DNA of 64,000 nucleotides, taken from Armatimonadota bacterium. GTDB taxonomy: Bacteria > Armatimonadota > Armatimonadia > Armatimonadales > Capsulimonadaceae. Each line of letters opens with the position of its first letter. Position 1 is the stretch's first letter. The stretch covers positions 1 to 64,000 of the forward strand of contig JAFAZD010000289.1 in NCBI GenBank assembly GCA_019239955.1, in the 5' to 3' direction. Shown here one piece after another: positions 55,381 through 64,000 of this stretch. The translations under genes were made by a program, and so were the position numbers. Below the pieces are notes generated by a model. That model was not told the origin of the DNA and did not search any database. It saw nothing but the letters and a program-made list of their open reading frames with translations.

Positions 55381-55750
55381 TTTTTCCATTCCGGGTGATG
55401 CCCCCAGCCCCCAATTCTATGGGAGTCGGGGGAGGAGACAATGCGCGATGCCGTGCGGTCCGGCCCGACCGGGGCGGCACGCGCAGGGTGTCACCCGGTC
55501 GGGCGGATAATCATGATGCGAATGGCGATGTCCAGAGTTCGTTTTGGCATTTTCGTTTGATGGCACAGGGACGAGTGAGTGGCGAGCGGTTGAAACCGCT
55601 CGCTAGGCGGCTTCGCCGCGACCGTCCAGGGGACGGAAGAGACGCCCCCGGCGTCCCGTCCGCGAGGACGGTCAATCCGTAGCGAGTGGTTTTAACCGCT
55701 CGTCTGCGTCACATCAGTTATCATACCATCCGGAAGCCTTGCGGAGCCTG
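55381..55750. repeat. 370-bp spacer with a palindromic element (GAGCGGTTGAAACCGCTC family)
   Basis: No gene. 55582-55603 (CGAGCGGTTGAAACCGCTCG) and 55682-55702 (CGAGTGGTTTTAACCGCTCG) are palindromic arms that flank GGCGGCTTCGCCGCGACCGTCC and GTCCGCGAGGAC hairpins, making a roughly 120-bp element related to the one at 29181-29326. Near cimA a CCCCCA..TGGGAG inverted repeat (about 55403-55426) is present. Confidence 0.7.
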
Positions 55751-56359
55751 TCATGAATCGGAGGATGCATAACGATCCAGCAGGCGTTCCAGATGAGCCT
55801 TCGCCTGGGGCCACTCCTCGACGATGACGCTATAGTATACCGAATCGCGGACGAAACCGTCCGGCAGGATGCGGTGGCGGCGCAAAACGCCCTCACGGAT
55901 GGCCCCGATGCGCTCCATGGCGCGCTGAGAGCGCTCGTTGCGGGCGTCGGTCTTGAGCTGGACTCGGATCAGGCCCAGGGTCTCGAAGGCGTGGCGGAGC
56001 AGCAGATACTTGCATTCCGTATTGATACGGGTTCGCTGGGCGGCGGGCGTCAGCCATGTCCAGCCGATCTCCAGTTGCCGATGTACGGGCACGATGTCCA
56101 GGAAGCGCGTACTGCCGACAATGGCGTTCGTCTCCTGGTCCATGATCGTGAACGGCAGGGAGGTCCCCCGCGCCTGCTCCGCCAGGGCGGCCCGCACGAG
56201 ACCCTGCATATCGGCCAGCGCCTCCGGGCGCGCCACGGGCATATAGCGCCAGATGTCAGGATGGCGTCCGGCCTCCCACAAGCCAGCGGCATGGTCCGGC
56301 TCCATCGGGACGAGTCGGGCGCGCTGGCCCGTGAGTAGGATGGGCCGGAAGTCGATCAC
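55751..56359 (-). CDS. GNAT-family N-acetyltransferase (RimJ/RimL-like)
   Basis: 202 aa. GNAT_3-type blocks: TGQRARLVPMEPDHAAGLWEAG, GSTRFLDIVPVHRQLEIGWTWLTPAAQRTRINTECKYLLLRHAFETLGLIRVQLKTDARNERSQRAMERIGA, ending LRRHRILPDGFVRDSVYYSV. These enzymes acetylate protein N-termini or small amines; substrate unknown. Its ATG overlaps the PII stop by ATGA. Confidence 0.85.
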   Translation of the reverse strand: MIDFRPILLTGQRARLVPMEPDHAAGLWEAGRHPDIWRYMPVARPEALADMQGLVRAALAEQARGTSLPFTIMDQETNAIVGSTRFLDIVPVHRQLEIGWTWLTPAAQRTRINTECKYLLLRHAFETLGLIRVQLKTDARNERSQRAMERIGAIREGVLRRHRILPDGFVRDSVYYSVIVEEWPQAKAHLERLLDRYASSDS

Positions 56360-56694
56360 AGCGCCGCCTCGCCCTCCTCGCCGGTGCGGATGCGGATGGC
56401 GCGCTCAACCTCTGTGACGAAGACCTTGCCGTCGCCGATCTCGCCCGTGCGGGCGGCCTCCTCAATCGCGGCGACGGCCGCATCGGCGAGGTGGTCCGGG
56501 ACGACCGTTTCGATCTTGATCTTGGGCAGCAGGTTGACGACGTAGGTGTTGCCCCGGTACTTCTCGGTGTGGCCGCGCTGGTGGCCGTAGCCGCGCACGT
56601 CGGTAACGGTCAGGCCGACGACGCCGACATCTTCCAGGGCGTCCTTGACATGATCGAGTCTCATGGGACGGATGATGGCCTCGATTTTTTGCAT
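56356..56694 (-). CDS. glnB: Nitrogen regulatory PII protein
   Basis: 112 aa from ATG 56694. KIEAIIRPMRLDHVKDALEDVGVVGLTVTDVRGYGHQRGHTEKYRGNTYVVNLLPKIKIETVVPD, with T-loop residues 37-55 and the Tyr of the RGNTYVVN block in the place of the uridylylation site; the C-terminal GDGKVFVTEVERAIRIRTGEEG is the ATP-binding signature. It senses ATP/ADP and 2-oxoglutarate. No amtB or glnA is adjacent; instead it follows leuB, which suggests a link between nitrogen/carbon status and branched-chain amino-acid synthesis. Confidence 0.92.
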   Translation of the reverse strand: MQKIEAIIRPMRLDHVKDALEDVGVVGLTVTDVRGYGHQRGHTEKYRGNTYVVNLLPKIKIETVVPDHLADAAVAAIEEAARTGEIGDGKVFVTEVERAIRIRTGEEGEAAL

Positions 56695-56739
56695 AAGATC
56701 GCCCCCCGCCCCCAATGCTGGGGGAGCCAGAGCGCAGGA

Positions 56740-57834
56740 TCAGTCGTGCATGACAATCCCCGCGACTAAGTCGCCCATCTGGCGGCAGGTGACGTGGTTC
56801 CTGTGATCGGCTTCCATGATGTCGCGGGTGCGGTAGCCGCCTTGCAGAACGCGGGAGACGGCGTCCTCGACGTCGCGGGCGGCGGCCTCCGCGCCGAGCG
56901 AGTAGCGCAGGAGCAAGGCACCGGAGAGGATGGTGGCGAGCGGGTTGGCCTGGCCCGTCCCCGCGATGTCGGGTGCGCTGCCGTGCGAGGGTTCGTAAAG
57001 GCCGAACGTGCCGCCGTCCACCTTGCGCTCGCCCAGGGAGGCGGAGGGGAGCATCCCCAGGGAGCCGGTGAGCTGGGCGGCCTCGTCGCTGAGGATGTCG
57101 CCGAAGAGGTTCTCGGTGACGATCACATCGAAGGACTGCGGACGGCGGACCAGGTCCATCGCGCAGGCGTCCACCAGTTGGTGCGAAAGGATGACATCGG
57201 CATATTCTTTCGCCACCTCGGTGACGGTCTCGCGCCAGAGGCGGGAGGTCTCCAGGACGTTGGCCTTGTCCACGCTGAGGACGCGCCGGTTTGGGCGCAC
57301 CTGCGCGGCGCGGAAGGCAACGTGGGCGATGCGGGTGATCTCGTCGCGGGTGTAGACGCAGGTGTCCAGCGCGCGGTCGCCGTCCCAGCCTTTGGGCTGG
57401 CCGAAGTAGAGGCCGCCGGTCAACTCGCGGACCACCAGGATGTCGAAGCCGCCCTCGACCAGATCGGCGCGCAGGGGACAGGCGGAGGCGAGGCTGGGGT
57501 AGAGGACGCAGGGGCGCAGGTTGGCGTACAGGCCCAGCTTCTGGCGCAGCGGCAGCAGCGCGCCGCGCTCCGGGCGCAGGTTGGGGTCGGGGATTTTGTC
57601 ATACTTCGGGCCGCCGACCGCGCCCAGATACACGGCGTCGGCGCGCTGGGCGAGATCAAGCGTGTCCAGGGGCAATGGGTGGCCGGTGGCGTCGTAGGCC
57701 GCGCCGCCGACAAGGGCTTCGTGCAGGTCGAGGTGCAGGCCGTGCTTTTTGGCGGCGGCCTGCAAGACCTTGACGCCTTCGTGCATGATCTCCGGGCCGA
57801 TGCCGTCGCCCGGTAATACCGCGATGGTGGGCAT
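56740..57834 (-). CDS. leuB: 3-isopropylmalate dehydrogenase
   Basis: 364 aa. [14 protein letters not shown] at the start, [33 protein letters not shown] (LeuB-specific), [45 protein letters not shown] and [37 protein letters not shown]. It oxidises and decarboxylates 3-isopropylmalate in leucine synthesis with NAD. It lies 9 nt after the PhyH gene. leuC/leuD are not in the window. Confidence 0.95.
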   Translation of the reverse strand: MPTIAVLPGDGIGPEIMHEGVKVLQAAAKKHGLHLDLHEALVGGAAYDATGHPLPLDTLDLAQRADAVYLGAVGGPKYDKIPDPNLRPERGALLPLRQKLGLYANLRPCVLYPSLASACPLRADLVEGGFDILVVRELTGGLYFGQPKGWDGDRALDTCVYTRDEITRIAHVAFRAAQVRPNRRVLSVDKANVLETSRLWRETVTEVAKEYADVILSHQLVDACAMDLVRRPQSFDVIVTENLFGDILSDEAAQLTGSLGMLPSASLGERKVDGGTFGLYEPSHGSAPDIAGTGQANPLATILSGALLLRYSLGAEAAARDVEDAVSRVLQGGYRTRDIMEADHRNHVTCRQMGDLVAGIVMHD

Positions 57835-57843
57835 GATGGGTTC

Positions 57844-58731
57844 CTATCCGTCTTCCGCCGCCCGATGATACTGCGGCGTCCACTCGACAAAGCTCAGGGG
57901 CAGGCCGCGCCAGTAGTATTGGTACCGGGCGGACTGCCAGCCGGAATAAATCTCCTCCCAGCACAGTTGGCCGTAATGGGGCCGCATCGAATCTTCGACG
58001 AGCGGCTGCGAGACGCCCTGGTAGCGATAGTCTACGGAGATGCGGAGGCGATCCGGGGTGACATTGGGCAGGCCCTTGTGGACGAGGTGGCTGTGGAACA
58101 GCAGCACATCGCCCGCCTCGAAGTCCGATGCAGCCCAGGCGAAGGGAAGTGCCTCCGTGTCAATGCCCAAGCCGCCCGCGCCGAGCGCCCTGTGGACCGG
58201 GTAAAGGCCCTGCCGGTGTGAGCCGGGCAGGACGGCGAGGCTGCCCTGCTCCTGGGGGCAGTCGGCCAGCGGCATCCAGGCAGTCCAGGTCTCCGGCGTG
58301 CCCTGGATGTGAACGTAGTCCTGGTGCGCGGGCGTCGTGAACGCCGTCGCCTGCGGGAAGATGATGCGGGTGATGTTGCGGGCATGCGGCAGGGTCGGCT
58401 CGCCGAACAGCGTGTCCAGGACGGCGATCAGCGACGGGTGGTGCGCCAGGGCGTGGAAGTCTTCCAGCCGCATGACCCGGTCATACACGGCCATGAATGC
58501 CGGCTCCGGCTCGATGTGCCGGACGCCCGGCGCGGCGATGCCCTCCATCGGGTCCGCGCCCGGCGCGAGCCAGCCCGCCTCGGCACACAGGTCCAGTATC
58601 TGACGGCGCACATGCTGTAATGATGCGCGGTCAATCAGGCCGCGCAAGAATAGGTAGCCGTCCTCGCGCGCCCGTTGCCGCAATCCCTCCGGCTGTGTCA
58701 GCAGATCGTTTGAGATGACGAACCCGTTCAT
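57844..58731 (-). CDS. Phytanoyl-CoA dioxygenase (PhyH) family Fe(II)/2-oxoglutarate oxygenase
   Basis: 295 aa from ATG 58731. The double-stranded beta-helix carries HQDYVHIQG (His-x-Asp iron ligands, about 160-168) and LLFHSHLVHKGLPNVTPDRLRISVDYRY (distal His and the 2-oxoglutarate-binding Arg). Members hydroxylate lipids, amino acids or natural products; the substrate here is unknown. It lies in the leu operon between a GNAT and leuB, which raises the possibility of a leucine-derived substrate. Confidence 0.83.
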   Translation of the reverse strand: MNGFVISNDLLTQPEGLRQRAREDGYLFLRGLIDRASLQHVRRQILDLCAEAGWLAPGADPMEGIAAPGVRHIEPEPAFMAVYDRVMRLEDFHALAHHPSLIAVLDTLFGEPTLPHARNITRIIFPQATAFTTPAHQDYVHIQGTPETWTAWMPLADCPQEQGSLAVLPGSHRQGLYPVHRALGAGGLGIDTEALPFAWAASDFEAGDVLLFHSHLVHKGLPNVTPDRLRISVDYRYQGVSQPLVEDSMRPHYGQLCWEEIYSGWQSARYQYYWRGLPLSFVEWTPQYHRAAEDG

Positions 58732-58735
58732 GGCG

Positions 58736-59206
58736 TCACAAGTCGTTTCTGAGAGTCCGCAAAAAATCGTTGAAGCCCATCTTGCGCCAGAAGGTCTGGG
58801 CGGCGGGGTTGGCGCGTACGACCTGGACCTCGATGCTCTCGATGCCGCGCGAGAGGAACCAGGCGCGCAGGCGCTCGTACAGGCGGCGGCCCAGACCCCG
58901 GCCCCGGAAATCGGCACGGACGCACAGGTCGGCGATGTAGCCGCACTCGCGCGTCAGCAGAGTCGGGCGCTGCATGATCTGGCCGAAGGTATAGCCGACG
59001 ACCACCCCTTTCGTCTCGGCGACGTACACGGCGACGGTGTCACAGTCCAGCTGGCCCCGCAGGTAGGACAGGAACCAGTCGGCGGCCTGGGCGTTGGGCC
59101 GCAGGCGCGGCTCGGCGGCGGCGCTGGCCTGCTGCAATTCGCGCCACAGCCCCCCGATCTCCGGCAGGTCGCGCGCCGTCGCCTCGCGGATGAGGATGTC
59201 GGTCAT
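58736..59206 (-). CDS. GNAT-family N-acetyltransferase
   Basis: 156 aa. MTDILIREATARDLPEIGGLWREL, then acetyl-CoA-binding motif A in YIADLCVRADFRGRGLGRRLYERLRAWF (RGRGLG), and VQVVRANPAAQTFWRKMGF. Single-domain GNAT, substrate unknown. It lies 4 nt upstream of the PhyH gene in the branched-chain operon. Confidence 0.87.
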   Translation of the reverse strand: MTDILIREATARDLPEIGGLWRELQQASAAAEPRLRPNAQAADWFLSYLRGQLDCDTVAVYVAETKGVVVGYTFGQIMQRPTLLTRECGYIADLCVRADFRGRGLGRRLYERLRAWFLSRGIESIEVQVVRANPAAQTFWRKMGFNDFLRTLRNDL

Positions 59207-59229
59207 GTCAGCATCAACGGTCGTATCAG

Positions 59230-59340
59230 CACATCAACGGTTGAAACCGTCGCTGATGGCGCTACGCGCCGAGTGTCCGCCTTCGCGGACACAAGAGGGG
59301 CCGGGCCTGTCTCCGCGAAGGCGGAGACTCGGCCGCAGGC
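59230..59340. repeat. Cluster of short palindromes upstream of the GNAT gene
   Basis: Between leuA and the GNAT: a GGTTGAAACC core at 59238-59247, GTGTCCGCC/GGACAC (59272-59291), GTCTCCGC/GCGGAGAC (59308-59327), CGGCCGCAGGCCG (about 59329-59341). No gene. Similar palindromic mosaics occur at 55582 and 29181. Confidence 0.65.
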
Positions 59341-59385
59341 CGGGAGCGGCGAATTCATTCGCTGGTCCGGTCAGTGGGACGGGTA

Positions 59386-60948
<1,563 letters not shown>

Positions 60949-60971
60949 GGCGTTGACCTTTCTCCGGCCGG

Positions 60972-61109
60972 ACCTACCCCTGGCCGCAAGCGGCCTGTCC
61001 CCTCCCTGCCAGGGAAGGGGAAGACAGGAAGAGCCACAGCAAGTGCGACGGCCTTCCTCCGTCCCTTCCCTGACAGGGAAGAGACCGCCGCGAAGCGGCA
61101 GGGTGAGGT
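60972..61109. repeat. Palindromic intergenic element, copy B of CCTACCCCTGG family
   Basis: 138 bp between ilvC and leuA. Its first 45 bp (ACCTACCCCTGGCCGCAAGC onward) match 21921-21965 with only one or two differences; the right end (CCGCCGCGAAGCGGCAGGGTGAGGT) is an imperfect inverted copy. Inner CCCTGCCAGGGAAGGGG and TTCCCTGACAGGGAA hairpins are present. A MITE/REP-type repeat; it may also act on ilvC-leuA read-through. Confidence 0.75.
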
Positions 61110-61117
61110 GCTTCGAT

Positions 61118-62194
<1,077 letters not shown>

Positions 62195-62374
62195 CTATTT
62201 GTGCTATATTGCAGAAAGTTGTCCAAATTTCGTGGTACGCGACGCGCGTACACGCCTGATGTCACGAGGACAAGGTCAGACTTGTTGCCGTAAAATTGGT
62301 AGCAACGGCTTGTGTAGTCCTGTCCCCGCACTCGGTCAGGGAAGCCTAACGGTTGGAACTCAGTCAGCAGGCAC

Positions 62375-62875
62375 TCAACCTCGTCGCAGCCTTGCGACTG
62401 CCGGAGCCGGCGCCCATTCCATGTAGTCCCACAAGACCATTTGAAAAATGAACTCGGACACCTTAGCATTCTGCCAGACAAGTTGGCTAGGCTTGCCAAG
62501 CTCGGAGTCACATCCATTCAGATCAACGTAGACGGGCGGGTCCTCTTCCTTTAGATCTTTGGTATGTACTCCCCAGGTCTCTACATACTGATTTTCTGCC
62601 CAGAACACCAACAGGTTCTGGACGATAAAGACTCGATGAGGCTCAACGAGCGGATGATTGTATTTCGCTAAACGCCGACCAGCGAACCGGTACGCTTCTC
62701 GTAGCGATACAGGCAACTTATTGCCTAATTCTTGCTCGACCTTGTCAAGTTCAAATTCGAAGTAGCCAGTTTGCTTGCCAAAGGATTGACACCATGCCTC
62801 CGGCCATCCTTCCAGCAGCGGCCACAATCGCTGCCGATGGGCAAGGCGGGCGGCGAATTGTTGGGCATCGGACAT
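62375..62875 (-). CDS. SMI1/KNR4 (SUKH) family protein, apparently frameshifted near its 3' end
   Basis: 166 aa as read. LGNKLPVSLREAYRFAGRRLAKYNHPLVEPHRVFIVQNLLVFWAENQYVETWGV and PPVYVDLNG are SUKH-type. The frame ends in MEWAPAPAVARLRRG, but a second minus-strand frame continues over the same bases (stop at 62188) with CDEVECLLTEFQPLGF, CYQFYGNKSDLVLVTSG and NLDNFLQY, which looks like the true C-terminus of a SUKH protein. A one- or two-base slip around 62390-62420 would join them to give about 225 residues. AT-richer than ilvC. Possibly a decaying immunity gene. Confidence 0.72.
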   Translation of the reverse strand: MSDAQQFAARLAHRQRLWPLLEGWPEAWCQSFGKQTGYFEFELDKVEQELGNKLPVSLREAYRFAGRRLAKYNHPLVEPHRVFIVQNLLVFWAENQYVETWGVHTKDLKEEDPPVYVDLNGCDSELGKPSQLVWQNAKVSEFIFQMVLWDYMEWAPAPAVARLRRG

Positions 62876-62880
62876 GGCGA

Positions 62881-63135
62881 TCAGCCGGGCAGAACGGGGA
62901 CGAGCAGGATTTTCAGATGTTCGTGGTCCTCGATGTCGTTTTCGGCCTCCGCCAGACGCCCATAATAGTCATAGGAGCGGATGTCATCACGGTCGGGCTG
63001 AACGACGACCTCCCACCAGTCATCTCCCGTGTGACGGATGCCGGTCTCAATCACGTTGAGGCGGTAATCCGCCGGCTGGTACGGTTCCAGATAACGCCGG
63101 ACCGTCTCAATCACCTGCTGCTTTTCGTCAACCAT
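62881..63135 (-). CDS. Small YQPAD-motif protein, paralogue of the 63.5-kb gene
   Basis: 84 aa from ATG 63135. VIETVRRYLEPYQPADYRLNVIETGIRHTGDDWWEVVVQPDRDD followed by YYGRLAEAENDIEDHEHLKILLVPVLPG. It aligns along most of its length with the 99-aa protein at 63533-63832 (YQPAD, WW.V.V, LAEAENDIE / VEKVERDLK). No known family recognised; a small alpha/beta dimerising protein is plausible. Its ATG overlaps the HEPN stop by 8 nt, so the two are translated together. Confidence 0.65.
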   Translation of the reverse strand: MVDEKQQVIETVRRYLEPYQPADYRLNVIETGIRHTGDDWWEVVVQPDRDDIRSYDYYGRLAEAENDIEDHEHLKILLVPVLPG

Positions 63136-63505
63136 AATCCACCCCAAGCAATCGAAACAATGCAGCGGCATCACGCATCGCGTCGCGGGCAATCGCCGCA
63201 TCCAGAGTGCGTCGCTGATAGTCGGCGACGATTCGCGCCGCGTAGAGGCGCCGGATAATGGCGATACAGTCGGCTTTCGCTTTGGCCTCAAGCGGCAGGT
63301 GCAGTTTGATCAGTTTCGGCATCCCTTTGTGATTGGGCGTCTCCTGCTGGTCGCCGAATGCCACCCCATTCGCGGCTAACTCATGCGCCAAGACGCTGAA
63401 CGCCGCATAATAGAAGCGGCTCACGCAGCTACGATAGCGCCCCGTCTGATACAGTTCACGCGCCGCCTGGAAGCTGTCAACGCCGATCTCCTGCCATGTC
63501 GCCAA
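63128..63505 (-). CDS. HEPN-domain protein (UPF0332-like)
   Basis: 125 aa. FQAARELYQTGRYRSCVSRFYYAAFSVLAHELAANGV is the UPF0332/HEPN signature (S..YYA.F), followed by NHKGMPKLIKLHL (HxxL..L) and RRLYAARIVADYQRRTLDAAIARDAM. Many such proteins are toxins or RNA-binding partners; usually they pair with an MNT nucleotidyltransferase, which is absent here. Start TTG 63505 (an ATG at 63497 is out of frame). Flanked by two paralogous YQPAD proteins. Confidence 0.78.
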   Translation of the reverse strand: MATWQEIGVDSFQAARELYQTGRYRSCVSRFYYAAFSVLAHELAANGVAFGDQQETPNHKGMPKLIKLHLPLEAKAKADCIAIIRRLYAARIVADYQRRTLDAAIARDAMRDAAALFRLLGVDYG

Positions 63506-63532
63506 GATTCTCGCCCTCCCTGGTGCGCCGTC

Positions 63533-63832
63533 TCAGGACGCGCGGTTCATCCAGTCCGGGACGTCGGGCAGGAGAACGACATGGGCGTTGTCCAGCTTTT
63601 TCAGGTCGCGCTCCACCTTCTCCACGCGGGCGTTATACTCGGCGGGGTTGAGGCTGCTGCGCTGGGAACTGACGATCACGTACCACCAGCGCCCCTCCTT
63701 GTGCGTGACGTCGGGGAGTACGTCCAGCGTGTGGTCGGCGGGCTGATACGGCGCGAGGCGCTCCTCGACGAGGCGGACGATCTCCTGCGCCGTCCGTTCC
63801 GGCGTCGTTGTCTTGTTCATGGCTGCACCCAT
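63533..63832 (-). CDS. Small YQPAD-motif protein, second copy
   Basis: 99 aa. AQEIVRLVEERLAPYQPADHTLDVLPDVTHKEGRWWYVIVSSQRS and YNARVEKVERDLKKLDNAHVVLLPDVPDWM. Related to the 84-aa protein at 62881-63135 on the far side of the HEPN gene. ATG 63832 is preceded by AGG; the second ATG at 63820 is an alternative. Function unknown. Confidence 0.65.
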   Translation of the reverse strand: MGAAMNKTTTPERTAQEIVRLVEERLAPYQPADHTLDVLPDVTHKEGRWWYVIVSSQRSSLNPAEYNARVEKVERDLKKLDNAHVVLLPDVPDWMNRAS

Positions 63833-63847
63833 AATTGCCTGTGAGCC

Positions 63848-64000
63848 TCAGACTTTTCCTTCTTTTTCCTTGCGTCCCCGCGCGCCGTACCAGGCCGTCC
63901 CGAGTCCGGCGGCAATCCCCACCACGACGAACAGGGCCAGGTTGACGAGCAGGTTCTTGACCGTATCCAAGCCCAGGCGGTCGGTGATAGCATTGTAGAC
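63848..64000 (-). CDS. C-terminal fragment of a membrane protein at right window edge
   Basis: 50 codons and a TGA stop (63850-63848) remain; the start lies beyond the window. The visible part is VYNAITDRLGLDTVKNLLVN, a hydrophobic segment (NLALFVVVGIAAGLGTAWYG) and a charged cytoplasmic tail (ARGRKEKEGKV). Single C-terminal TM anchor; family not identifiable. Confidence 0.55.
   Translation of the reverse strand, partial: VYNAITDRLGLDTVKNLLVNLALFVVVGIAAGLGTAWYGARGRKEKEGKV

Overview
The window is GC-rich chromosomal DNA from a free-living heterotrophic bacterium. The gene mix suggests Armatimonadota or a nearby terrabacterial lineage, but this is an inference: no rRNA or other decisive marker is present. 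Pointers are a secreted protein with a pseudopilin-type C-terminal block, a Ycf45/SpoIIIAA-like AAA protein, tmk next to a cyclic-di-AMP receptor, many glycoside hydrolases and TIM-barrel sugar isomerases, and several kinds of palindromic intergenic element.

Layout. 1-0.8 kb: a holin-superfamily membrane protein (cut by the left edge) and a helical one-TM protein. 1-5.2 kb: a heat-shock operon dnaJ-hspR-clpC behind a sigma70 promoter that overlaps a HAIR-like operator. 5.2-7.0 kb: a secreted protein and an MNT/HEPN toxin-antitoxin pair, enclosed between the clpC 3' end and a second, decayed copy of that 3' end. 7-10 kb: a CHASE3 chemoreceptor and a sulfotransferase. 10-24 kb: sugar-acid catabolism (D-xylonate dehydratase, L-fuconate dehydratase, two SDRs, TIM-barrel isomerases, a uronate-dehydrogenase-like SDR), two divergent intradiol-dioxygenase-like proteins, a SUKH protein and a ParE/antitoxin pair. 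23.5-31 kb: tmk, darA and holB, with a 3-kb GH35 galactosidase lying between darA and holB, then the Ycf45-like ATPase. 31-36 kb: PIG-L deacetylase, two tandem S41 proteins (the first without its catalytic dyad), a LysM/G5 protein, tRNA-Ser(CGA) and tRNA-Arg(CCT). 36-44.5 kb: a galactoside-degradation locus on the minus strand (GH2, SGNH esterase, GH2, GH4), followed by a plus-strand LLM flavin monooxygenase.

45.7-53.5 kb holds the most unusual locus. It is a run of ten minus-strand genes, several overlapping by ATGA: nucleotidyltransferase, DxDTT-type class II terpene cyclase-like protein, class I isoprenoid-synthase-like protein with two DDxxD motifs, a 43-aa RiPP-precursor-like peptide, PqqD-like recognition protein, stand-alone acyltransferase, cytochrome P450, HprK-related kinase, S26-type peptidase and a 58-aa peptide. 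The peptide/PqqD/kinase/nucleotidyltransferase/peptidase part resembles an HprK-related (HPr-rel-A type) peptide system. The two isoprenoid enzymes, P450 and acyltransferase look like a terpenoid pathway. I know of no described pathway with this combination.

53.8-62.2 kb: branched-chain amino-acid synthesis on the minus strand (ilvC, leuA, leuB, cimA), with PII (glnB), two GNATs and a PhyH-type dioxygenase interspersed. 62.2-64 kb: a SUKH gene that appears frameshifted, a HEPN protein flanked by two paralogous small proteins, and a membrane-protein fragment at the right edge.

Functional theme: plant- or microbial-polysaccharide scavenging (beta- and alpha-galactosidases, esterases) feeding non-phosphorylative sugar-acid pathways, together with housekeeping operons and several accessory islands of visibly lower GC.
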